Origin: JAHECQ01 sp047638695
Lineage (GTDB): Bacteria; Actinomycetota; Acidimicrobiia; Acidimicrobiales; SZUA-35
Direction: 5' to 3'
Assembly: GCA_047638695.1 (NCBI GenBank)
Contig: JBLINY010000130.1
Span: forward strand, 1-12,036
Length of the DNA: 12,036 bases
The notes beneath the pieces were generated by a model. It was not told the origin of the DNA. It was given only the letters and a program-made list of their open reading frames with translations, and made no database searches. Shown in pieces: positions 1 to 5,655 of this stretch. Position numbers and translations under genes: made by a program. Each line of letters begins with the position of its first letter. Within the stretch, counting starts at the first letter, position 1.

Positions 1-170
1 GGTTGACCACTCATGATTTTGGTTCCGAGAAGAAGGCCCCAGATGACCGACAAGCTGGTCAGAGCAAGAGCAACGATTCCCCCGGCCCGAGCCACATACC
101 ACCAGACCTGCTCGGTCATCGCCAGGTTCCCGTATATCGCCAGATCGCTGAGCAGCTGAGCCGCCATCAT
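1..170 (-). CDS. Ferric reductase-like transmembrane protein, N-terminal part only
   Basis: This is the first 56 codons of a membrane protein that runs off the left edge of the window. The start is ATG at 170-168, overlapping the apbE stop as ATGA; a second ATG follows at once (167-165). After a short N-terminal stretch the translation holds the run WWYVARAGGIVALAL and then a hydrophobic segment (about residues 29-48) ending in LLLGTKIMSG. From family knowledge, a WWYVARAGGIVA-type first helix followed by a WGLLL-type stretch is typical of actinobacterial ferric-reductase-like transmembrane proteins, which are often encoded beside apbE and carry electrons across the membrane through heme. The heme-ligating histidines would lie outside the window, so the identity rests on the first helix and the neighbour. 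That this is a real gene is fairly certain; the family call is moderate. Confidence 0.68.
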   Translation of the reverse strand, partial: MMAAQLLSDLAIYGNLAMTEQVWWYVARAGGIVALALTSLSVIWGLLLGTKIMSGQ

Positions 171-1072
171 GCGTGCTCCCAACATTCAAAGGTCTCGAAT
201 GGGCCGATGCGCTCGACCGTTTGATCGGCGTTGAGCCGAAGGGCGGCGATGCCCGGTAGCGAACCAGGACCGGGTGCGATCAGTGCCGTCGCCGCCACCT
301 CGGCCCACCAGCCCTCGCCAGCGACGACGGTTACCAGGTCGGCGCCGCCGTCCTGCGGCTGTCCCGAGGCTGGGTCGAGCAGATGGTGGCGCCGGCCATG
401 AGGAGATGCCCACGTACGGCGGCGTGTCGTACTGGTGGCTACGGCGCCCGTGGCCAGGCGGAGCCGGGTTATCTCGTCCGGCCCAATTGATGGCTCGGCC
501 ACAGACACAACCCAGCCTCCCTCATCTGGACCAGCACCCCGGACCCGAAGATCGCCACCGAGGTTGATCAACACACCCTCGGCACCAAGTTCGATGGCTC
601 GTCGGCTGACCAGATCGGCGGCCAGCCCCTTGCCGATGCCACCGGCATCGAATCGCATGCCTTTTGGCAGGGCGACCGACTGGCTGAAGGGGTCGAGAAC
701 AATGCCAACCGGGCCTGGTGAGCTTGCTCGAGGCGGGGCGGTAGCGACCATCGGAGTCGAGCCAACCAGCTCGAACGACCGGTCGTAGCCCAGCCCATTC
801 AGTGCCACGAGCATCGTGGGGTCGAAGCGCCCCCCGGTGAGCCGCCAACCGGCGATCGATCGCTCGATCAGCTCGAAGGTTTCCTTCGAGACGGCGAGCG
901 GTGCTCCCGATGCACCGTTCAGTTGCGAGATTTCGCTGTCGGGTAAGAAGCGGCTCCAGCTCTGTTCGAGTTGCTCGATCATCACGATCAGCTCCTCCAA
1001 ACAGTCGTTGCCGCCCACGATGAGGTGCACATCGGTGCCCATTGCCCGAAACCGATGTTCGGTGAGAATCAT
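167..1072 (-). CDS. apbE: FAD:protein FMN transferase (ApbE)
   Basis: ApbE uses FAD to attach FMN covalently to a threonine or serine of target flavoproteins, usually redox proteins at the membrane. The 301-residue product has the family blocks in order: MGTDVHL (11-17), WSRFLPDSEISQLN (39-52), GGRFDPTM (80-87), FDAGGIGKGLAAD (141-153), NLGGDLRVRG (170-179) and HHLLDPASGQP (229-239). Length is normal. No signal peptide or lipobox is visible, so it probably acts in the cytoplasm. Two positions differ from the commonest sequence: the usual TSG segment reads TSTTRRR (213-219), and the AD-x-LAT metal-binding segment reads AEVAAT (257-262), with Glu for Asp. The start ATG shares its A with the upstream stop (TGATG at 1074-1070), and its stop overlaps the downstream start (ATGA). 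This indicates coupled translation. Its target flavoprotein is not visible here and may lie beyond position 1. Confidence 0.95.
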   Translation of the reverse strand: MILTEHRFRAMGTDVHLIVGGNDCLEELIVMIEQLEQSWSRFLPDSEISQLNGASGAPLAVSKETFELIERSIAGWRLTGGRFDPTMLVALNGLGYDRSFELVGSTPMVATAPPRASSPGPVGIVLDPFSQSVALPKGMRFDAGGIGKGLAADLVSRRAIELGAEGVLINLGGDLRVRGAGPDEGGWVVSVAEPSIGPDEITRLRLATGAVATSTTRRRTWASPHGRRHHLLDPASGQPQDGGADLVTVVAGEGWWAEVAATALIAPGPGSLPGIAALRLNADQTVERIGPFETFECWEHA

Positions 1073-1395
1073 CAGCTTCCGCTCGATTCAGTTACGGGCG
1101 CCGGCTGTGCAACTGGCGCAGGTGTCCGGTCCGTTGCCGGGCCCGGGGCCGCCGGTGCCACGATCTCTCGCAGCTGTGGCGCCGGTTGTGAGACCACGAC
1201 CACCCGACGAATGGTCGGGGCCGGCGCAGCCACCGCCTCGGGGGCAGCGCTGCGATTCGCAGCGATTGCCATACCCGAGACCAGGCCGAGCGAAGCACCG
1301 AGTGCGGCGCCCGTTGCCAACAACTGGCTGAGCTTGCCCGGCTTCTTTCGGGCGGAGGTGTTGCGGGTGGGAATTCGTCGAGTGGCCTCAGTCAT
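1072..1395 (-). CDS. Small membrane-anchored Ala/Pro-rich protein, unknown function
   Basis: No family is recognised. From ATG 1395 the product is 107 residues: a basic N-terminus (RR, RKK), one hydrophobic segment at about residues 21-45 (QLLATGAALGASLGLVSGMA) and then a low-complexity tail rich in Ala, Pro and Val. The positive-inside rule suggests a single-pass anchor with the tail outside. The start is chosen because AGGAG (1407-1403) lies 7 nt before ATG 1395, but only 1 nt before the in-frame ATG at 1401. The frame is open further upstream to 1527, but there it crosses the repeat region of the preceding gene and gives a Thr/Lys/Ser-rich shadow. The gene overlaps the preceding one by 8 nt and apbE by 1 nt (TGATG). 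The tight packing argues that it is translated and may serve the ApbE/ferric-reductase module. Function is unknown. Confidence 0.72.
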   Translation of the reverse strand: MTEATRRIPTRNTSARKKPGKLSQLLATGAALGASLGLVSGMAIAANRSAAPEAVAAPAPTIRRVVVVSQPAPQLREIVAPAAPGPATDRTPAPVAQPAPVTESSGS

Positions 1396-1744
1396 CGTCA
1401 TGCTCCTCACCTGTGTCGTCGTCGTGCTCTGCTTCCTCGTACTCAGCTTCGGCTTCGTACTCCTCGTACTCTTCGTCAGCTTCGTACTCTTCGTCGGCCT
1501 GGTAGGTTCCGGCCGGCTCAGTGGCACTCGCCGGGGCGGTGTTCATGGCGGCCGGAGCGGCGGCAAACTCTGGGGCGGCGAGCGGGTTGCCCGCTTCGTC
1601 GACGTACTGGGTGATGACCGTCGGTTCGACGGGCACGGCCGGGGTGGCCGATGTGGCGGAGCCGAGCGTGAAGAACAGTGCTGACACCCCGCCAGCGACG
1701 GTCAGAGTCAAGGCGGCTGAGGTCCGGAGCAATTTTGAGTTCAT
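1388..1744 (-). CDS. Exported protein with acidic Tyr/Glu/Asp repeat tail, unknown function
   Basis: The 118-residue product starts with a short basic segment (MNSKLLR) and a hydrophobic stretch (about residues 8-30), consistent with a signal peptide or anchor. A middle Ala/Pro/Val region follows, including VITQYVDEAGNPLAAPEF. The last 38 residues or so are dominated by Glu and Asp with regularly spaced Tyr, built on a six-residue period Y-x-A-D-E-E, and end HDDDTGEEHDDD. ATG 1744 is chosen because AGGAA (1754-1750) precedes it by 5 nt and it places the hydrophobic segment at the N-terminus; an upstream ATG at 1840 in frame adds 32 residues without signal character. The 3' end overlaps the next gene. 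The acidic tail could bind cations (iron or calcium) or keep the protein soluble; both are guesses. No known domain is recognised. Confidence 0.72.
   Translation of the reverse strand: MNSKLLRTSAALTLTVAGGVSALFFTLGSATSATPAVPVEPTVITQYVDEAGNPLAAPEFAAAPAAMNTAPASATEPAGTYQADEEYEADEEYEEYEAEAEYEEAEHDDDTGEEHDDD
1403..1407 (-). promoter_or_regulatory. Ribosome binding site deciding the 1395 start
   Basis: AGGAG on the minus strand lies 7 nt before ATG 1395-1393 but only 1 nt before ATG 1401-1399. This favours the inner ATG. The site sits inside the 3' end of the acidic-tail gene. Confidence 0.6.
1432..1504 (-). repeat. 18-nt low-complexity tandem repeats coding Y-x-A-D-E-E
   Basis: On the plus strand, GTACTCTTCGTCAGCTTC (1466-1483) is followed directly by GTACTCTTCGTCGGCCTG (1484-1501), with shorter degenerate copies (GTACTCCTC at 1457-1465) beside them. 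Unit length is a multiple of 3, so copy-number changes would lengthen or shorten the acidic tail of the 1744-1388 protein without breaking frame. Confidence 0.7.
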
Positions 1745-1827
1745 CGTGGTTCCTGTCTGGGTTTTGTTGCCGGAATCTCCGTAGCAACACCCGAACCATG
1801 AACGATCGAACCTGAAGCCCCGCTGAG

Positions 1828-1850
1828 GGCCAAGTGGCAAAAACTTGACC
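1828..1850 (-). terminator. Stem-loop just after the HAD gene stop
   Basis: In minus-strand RNA, GGUCAAGU pairs with ACUUGGCC (8 bp, one G-U pair) around a 7-nt loop UUUUGCC. The hairpin starts at the last base of the HAD gene stop codon. The pairing is better in this orientation than in plus-strand RNA, where the same position is a C-A mismatch. There is no U tract after the stem, so it may be a weak terminator, an mRNA 3' end stabiliser or an operator for the next gene (start 1744). Confidence 0.4.
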
Positions 1851-2656
1851 TAGGGAGAACCGAGGAACTCTTCGGTGAGTTCTTCGACCTTGATGGCCAG
1901 GCCGTCGTCGTCGTTCGAGCCGATCACCTCGTCGGCTGCTTCCTTCGCATCATCGGTGGCGTTGGCCATGGCAAAGCTGCGGCCAGTCCATTCGAGCATC
2001 GAGACGTCATTGTGGTTGTCGCCGAAGCTGGCGACCTCGTGGCGCTCGATGCCGAGATCGTTGGCCAGCTGTTCGACGCCGACGGCCTTGGTAACAAGGG
2101 CGGCCGCCACTTCGATGAAGTTCAAGCCCGAGTAACTGGGCACCGCATGATCGCCGACCACCTCGAGCACTCGCTGATACAGCTCGTCGATGGTGAGATC
2201 GTCGTGAAACACCAACACTTTCTGCACCCGGGCGGTGATGCCGTCGAGCACATCGTCGACGGCATGCACACCGGGAATCGCCGGCACCCGCTTTTCGAAA
2301 CCCGGTTCGAACACCGCCGTCCGCTCCATCTCGATGGCGTACCCGGCGCCTTCGATGGACGCTCGCAGCTCGACCACCAGACCTTGGGCCACACTCGGGT
2401 CAATCCAGTAGCCGCGAATCAGTTCGTCTCGTCCGAGATGCCGAGTGACGGCGCCATTGGCGAAGATCCAGTAGTTGTTCAGCCTGAGCTCGTCGATGAC
2501 GTCGTAGCTGACAATCAGCGGTCGACCCGTGGTGGGAACCACATGGATGCCGGCGTTGGAAGCCGCATGCAGCGCCTTCTGCACTCGCGGCGAAAGTGTG
2601 CCGTCGCTGCGCAGCATCGTCCCGTCGATGTCGGTCGCGATGAGCCGAGTAACCAT
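1850..2656 (-). CDS. Cof-type HAD-IIB family hydrolase (sugar or nucleotide phosphatase)
   Basis: The 268-residue product has all HAD motifs. Motif I is DIDGT (9-13) with nucleophile D9 and acid/base D11, motif II is T42/T43 in PTTGRP, motif III is K190, and motif IV is GDNHND (212-217) with D213 and D217 as Mg2+ ligands, followed by the family-typical SFAMANA (227-233). The insert between motifs II and III is the C2B cap of Cof/YbjI/SupH-like phosphatases, which dephosphorylate sugar phosphates, FMN, pyridoxal phosphate or similar small phosphates in the cytosol. Length matches the family. The substrate cannot be read from the sequence; FMN or FAD-related turnover would suit the downstream apbE, but that is only context. 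It is transcribed away from the nucleoside operon and ends at a stem-loop (1828-1850). Confidence 0.92.
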   Translation of the reverse strand: MVTRLIATDIDGTMLRSDGTLSPRVQKALHAASNAGIHVVPTTGRPLIVSYDVIDELRLNNYWIFANGAVTRHLGRDELIRGYWIDPSVAQGLVVELRASIEGAGYAIEMERTAVFEPGFEKRVPAIPGVHAVDDVLDGITARVQKVLVFHDDLTIDELYQRVLEVVGDHAVPSYSGLNFIEVAAALVTKAVGVEQLANDLGIERHEVASFGDNHNDVSMLEWTGRSFAMANATDDAKEAADEVIGSNDDDGLAIKVEELTEEFLGSP

Positions 2657-2672
2657 CGCCGAAACCTAGCGA

Positions 2673-2702
2673 CTCCCCGTCACACTTCGTTCTGCCCGTC
2701 AC
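2673..2702. repeat. Pair of 11-nt direct repeats, possible operator
   Basis: CTCCCCGTCAC (2673-2683) and CTGCCCGTCAC (2692-2702) match at 10 of 11 positions and are spaced by 8 nt, giving a 19-nt period (close to two helical turns). They lie 17-46 nt upstream of the HAD start codon. This could be a binding site for a regulator reading direct repeats. Confidence 0.35.
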
Positions 2703-2820
2703 GCTGGGTGAGGAACGTATGAACGGTTGGTTACAGAGTGCACTTCTCGCGGGTAACAGCAGGATTGCCGACCGGTATCCTGTCTTCGTCCCGACATACC
2801 TTCCGTCGGTTCCCCAAAAG

Positions 2821-2825
2821 AGGAG
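2821..2825 (+). promoter_or_regulatory. Ribosome binding site deciding the TTG start of the BMP lipoprotein
   Basis: AGGAG lies 7 nt before TTG 2833. No comparable site precedes the in-frame ATG codons at 2719 and 2854: GGAG before 2854 is only about 1 nt away. Confidence 0.75.
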
Positions 2826-2832
2826 AGACCCT

Positions 2833-4008
2833 TTGTTTACGCGATCTTGGAGAATGCTGTTTGCTCTGCTTACCGCATGCGCGCTGGTAGCAGCCGCCTG
2901 TGGCAGCAGCAGCAGCGATGCTGGTAGCGACGGAGACGGTGGCGACACCGATGCCGGCGCAACCGACAGCGGCGATGACCCTGCTGACGACGCCGGTGCC
3001 GACGAAGAAGCTGTAGAAGACGAAGACGACGCCATGGTCGAAGCTGACTTCAACGTCGGCCTCACCTATGACATCGGCGGCCGAGGCGACCAGTCGTTCA
3101 ACGACTCGGCTGCTGCCGGCATGGACCGCGCCGTCACCGAGATCGGCGTGACCTCGTCCGAAGCCGAGCCCAACGAAGATGGCTCCAACCGGGCCGAGCT
3201 ACTACAACTCCAGGCCGACCAAAGTGAACTTGTCGTCGCTGTCGGCTTCTTGTTCGCTGACGATGTTGTTGCCGTTGCCGGCGAGAACCCCGACGTGAGC
3301 TTCGCCGTGATCGACGACGCCATGCTCGACTTCGACAATGGCGGCGTGCCCCGTGGCGACAACATCGCTGGCCTCACCTTCGCCGAGGAAGAGGGCTCCT
3401 ACCTTGTCGGCGTTGCTGCCGCCCTCAAGAGCGAAACCGGCACCCTTGGCTTCATCGGTGGCGTTGGCGGCTTCGGTCTCATCGAGAAATTCGAGGCTGG
3501 TTTCGCTGCAGGCGCCCAGTCAGTCAACCCCGACATCATCATTATCAGCCAGTACATCACCCAGGCTCCCGACTTCGACGGCTTCTTCGCCGCCGACCGG
3601 GCCCAGGAGATCGCGCTCTCGATGTACGACCAGGATGCCGATGTGATCTACCACGCCGCTGGCGGCTCCGGTGCCGGCCTCTTCGAGGCAGCCAAGAAGC
3701 AGAGCGAAGACACCGGCTCGAAGGTGTGGGCCATCGGAGTCGACTCCGATCAGTACAACACCGTCGACCCATCGGTGCAGGAGTACATCCTCACGTCGAT
3801 GCTGAAGCGGGTTGACGTCGCCGTGTTCGAGGTCACCCAGGCTCAGGCCAACGGCGAGTTCACAAACGGCAACACGGTGTACGACCTTTCGGTCGATGGC
3901 GTTGGCTATTCCACCTCCGGTGGCTTCATTGACGACATCGTCGACAAGCTGGAAGAGGCCAAGGCCGGCATCATCGCTGGCGAGATCGTTGTGCCCACCG
4001 AGCCGTAG
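2833..4008 (+). CDS. BMP-family nucleoside-binding lipoprotein of an ABC transporter
   Basis: This is the extracytoplasmic substrate-binding protein of a nucleoside ABC importer (Bmp/PnrA family). From TTG 2833 it is 391 residues. MFTRSWRMLFALL leads into a hydrophobic segment and a lipobox ending AAAC, with C23 as the predicted lipidated cysteine. A long Ser/Gly/Asp/Glu linker (about 24-72) precedes the BMP domain. Family features are YDIGGRGDQSFNDSA (79-93), VGFLFADD (137-144), the AVIDD strand (158-162), GFIGGVGGFG (206-215), VIYHAAGGSGAGLF (271-284), GVDSDQY (302-308, with the ribose-contacting Asp expected here) and TSMLKRVD (321-328). The TTG start is set by the ribosome binding site and gives a proper lipoprotein signal; an ATG at 2719 would add a 38-residue extension with no purpose. 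It is the first gene of the operon, followed by a strong hairpin before the ATPase gene, as expected where the binding protein is made in excess. Confidence 0.93.
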   Translation: MFTRSWRMLFALLTACALVAAACGSSSSDAGSDGDGGDTDAGATDSGDDPADDAGADEEAVEDEDDAMVEADFNVGLTYDIGGRGDQSFNDSAAAGMDRAVTEIGVTSSEAEPNEDGSNRAELLQLQADQSELVVAVGFLFADDVVAVAGENPDVSFAVIDDAMLDFDNGGVPRGDNIAGLTFAEEEGSYLVGVAAALKSETGTLGFIGGVGGFGLIEKFEAGFAAGAQSVNPDIIIISQYITQAPDFDGFFAADRAQEIALSMYDQDADVIYHAAGGSGAGLFEAAKKQSEDTGSKVWAIGVDSDQYNTVDPSVQEYILTSMLKRVDVAVFEVTQAQANGEFTNGNTVYDLSVDGVGYSTSGGFIDDIVDKLEEAKAGIIAGEIVVPTEP

Positions 4009-4044
4009 GCCACGTCTTCCGATAGCGACACCTTCTGAAGCGAG

Positions 4045-4078
4045 TCTTTCTAAGCAAACGATTCCCTAGATAGAAAGA
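4045..4078 (+). other. Upstream inverted repeat in the intercistronic region
   Basis: TCTTTCTA (4045-4052) is exactly complementary to TAGAAAGA (4071-4078) across an 18-nt loop. It is AT-rich and weaker than the next hairpin, whose outermost left arm it overlaps by three bases (4076-4078). It could be a second 3'-end stem on the lipoprotein mRNA. Confidence 0.3.
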
Positions 4079-4116
4079 GCGAGTCCGGACTACGGTCCGG
4101 GCTCGTTCTCCGTTTT
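4076..4116 (+). terminator. Strong intercistronic hairpin with UACG tetraloop and short U tract
   Basis: Bases 4076-4090 pair with 4095-4109 in a 15-bp stem with two G-U pairs; the inner 11 bp (4080-4090 with 4095-4105) are mostly G-C. The loop is C(UACG)G, a member of the very stable UNCG tetraloop class. CCGUUUU follows (4110-4116), a weak U tract. It lies between the lipoprotein gene and the ATPase gene, whose ribosome binding site AGGA starts at 4121. It probably acts as a partial terminator and 3' end protector that lowers expression of the transporter core relative to the binding protein. Confidence 0.72.
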
Positions 4117-4131
4117 CGAGAGGAATCTCCC

Positions 4132-5655
4132 GTGCCAGCCGCCATCGAACTGATCGGCATCACCAAACGATTTCCCGGCGTTATCGCCAACGACAACGTC
4201 AACCTGACCGTTGAGGAAGGCGAAATTCACGCTATTTGTGGCGAGAACGGTGCCGGTAAGTCGACATTGATGAAAATTCTGTACGGCATGCAATCACCGG
4301 ACGAAGGCACCATGAAGGTGAACGGCGAGATGGTGAGCTTCTCCTCTCCCACCGACGCCATCGCCCAGGGCATCGGCATGGTGCATCAGCACTTCATGCT
4401 GGCCGGGCAACTCTCGGTACTCGAAAACGTCATCCTCGGCTCGGAGCCAACCAAGCTGGGTGGCATCATCGACTTTGGCGAGGCCCGCAAACACATGGCC
4501 GAGGTCGGCGAGGCTTACGGCCTCACTGTTGATCCCAACGACCTCATCGACACCCTGGAGGTTGGCGAGCGTCAGCGGGTCGAGATCATCAAAGTTCTGT
4601 TTCGCGGCGCCCGCATCCTGATTCTCGACGAACCAACCGCGGTGCTGGTGCCGCAGGAGGTGGAGGAGCTCTTCCGCAATCTGCGCGAGCTCAAAGAGAG
4701 CGGAGCCACCATCATCTTCATCGACCACAAGCTGCAAGAAGTACTCGAAATCAGCGACAGCATCACGGTCATTCGCCGAGGAAAGACGGTGGCGACGGTA
4801 CGGGCCAGCGACGTAACCGCCGGTGACTTGGCCGAGCTGATGGTGGGTTCGGAGCTACCCAGCCCCGAAACTGGCGAATCGACGGTGAGCGATGAGGTTG
4901 CGCTCGAGGTCCGGGGGCTCACCGTTCTCGACGAGGACGAGCGAACGGTCGTCAAGAACGTCTCGGTGATCGTGCGCAAGGGCGAAATCGTCGGCATTGC
5001 CGGTATCGAAGGCAACGGCCAAACCGAACTCATCGACGCCATCATCGGTACCGGCGACGTTCACCGCGGCACGGTGCATCTTCTCGGCGACAACATAACA
5101 AACGAGCCCGTACGCAAACGGCGCGAAGCGGGCATGGGTTACGTGCCGCAAGACCGCCATCACGAAGGCCTGCTTCTCGATGCTCCGCTGTGGGAGAACG
5201 CAACGCTCGGACACCAGACTCGGCCGCCGTATGCCAAGGGCATCTGGATCGACCGGGCCGGGGCTCGTAGCCGCACCGAGGAAATTCGAGCCGACTTTGA
5301 TGTGCGCACGCCGAGCGTCGACGTGTCAGCCCGCGCCCTCTCCGGTGGGAACCAGCAGAAGCTCATCATCGGCCGAGAGATGGCAGCCAGCCCGGCGGTG
5401 CTCGTAGCCGCCCACCCCACCCGCGGCATCGATGTCGGAGCCCAAGCCGAGGTGTGGAACACCATCCGCCACGCTCGGGGAAACGGCCTCGCCACGCTCC
5501 TGATCTCCGCTGATCTCGATGAGCTGATTGGCTTGTCCGACACCATTGTCGTGATGTTTCACGGCGAGTTGGTTGCCACGCTCGACCCAGCCGACATCAC
5601 TCCCCGCATCCTTGGCAGCTATATGACCGGCGCCGTCGTGGAGGACAAGCTGTGA
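4132..5655 (+). CDS. Nucleoside ABC transporter ATP-binding protein, two ATPase domains
   Basis: This is the energising subunit for BMP-dependent nucleoside import, with two ABC domains in one 507-residue chain, as in NupO/YufO. Domain 1 has Walker A GENGAGKST (37-45), a Q-loop in MVHQHF (83-88), signature LEVGERQRVEI (142-152), Walker B LILDEP (163-168) and H-loop H199. Domain 2 is degenerate in the family-typical way: GIEGNGQTE (291-299) replaces the Walker A lysine, LSGGNQQ (403-409) is intact, Walker B reads LVAAHPTRGID (424-434) without the catalytic Glu, and the H-loop region is LLISADLDE (456-464). One competent and one degenerate site is therefore expected. The start is GTG 4132, 7 nt after AGGA (4121-4124). 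The 3' end overlaps the first permease gene by 4 nt (GTGA). Confidence 0.95.
   Translation: MPAAIELIGITKRFPGVIANDNVNLTVEEGEIHAICGENGAGKSTLMKILYGMQSPDEGTMKVNGEMVSFSSPTDAIAQGIGMVHQHFMLAGQLSVLENVILGSEPTKLGGIIDFGEARKHMAEVGEAYGLTVDPNDLIDTLEVGERQRVEIIKVLFRGARILILDEPTAVLVPQEVEELFRNLRELKESGATIIFIDHKLQEVLEISDSITVIRRGKTVATVRASDVTAGDLAELMVGSELPSPETGESTVSDEVALEVRGLTVLDEDERTVVKNVSVIVRKGEIVGIAGIEGNGQTELIDAIIGTGDVHRGTVHLLGDNITNEPVRKRREAGMGYVPQDRHHEGLLLDAPLWENATLGHQTRPPYAKGIWIDRAGARSRTEEIRADFDVRTPSVDVSARALSGGNQQKLIIGREMAASPAVLVAAHPTRGIDVGAQAEVWNTIRHARGNGLATLLISADLDELIGLSDTIVVMFHGELVATLDPADITPRILGSYMTGAVVEDKL

Larger units (their letters stand above)
2657..2832. promoter_or_regulatory. Divergent promoter region between the HAD gene and the nucleoside operon
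   Basis: This 176-bp gap separates two divergently read genes and must hold promoters for both. A weak plus-strand candidate is TTACAG (2731-2736), a 17-nt spacer and TAACAG (2754-2759), giving a 5' leader of about 70 nt before the TTG start at 2833; the -10 match is poor. A pair of 11-nt direct repeats (2673-2683 and 2692-2702) lies nearer the HAD gene. No riboswitch is recognised. Confidence 0.4.

Noticed and set aside
1396..1527. Upstream extension of the Ala/Pro-rich small protein to ATG 1527
   Set aside because: The extension reads the antiphase of the acidic repeat gene and gives only Thr/Lys/Ser low complexity; AGGAG at 1407-1403 supports ATG 1395.
971..1684. 237-residue open frame on the plus strand opposite apbE and the small genes
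   Set aside because: Low-complexity Val/Gly/Arg translation with no family likeness; it is the antisense of better supported genes.
2012..2722. 236-residue open frame on the plus strand opposite the HAD gene
   Set aside because: Antisense shadow of a gene with complete HAD motifs; no recognisable domain.
2719..2832. In-frame ATG at 2719 as the start of the BMP lipoprotein
   Set aside because: It would put 38 residues before the lipoprotein signal and has no good ribosome binding site; TTG 2833 has AGGAG at 7 nt and gives a proper signal peptide.
2902..2916. AGC trinucleotide run in the lipoprotein gene as a phase-variable repeat
   Set aside because: It is a short Ser linker after the lipid cysteine, common in such lipoproteins, and changes in copy number would keep the frame.
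4045..4090. Attenuator with mutually exclusive hairpins before the ATPase gene
   Set aside because: The upstream inverted repeat shares only three bases with the outer end of the main stem, so it cannot prevent the main hairpin from forming.
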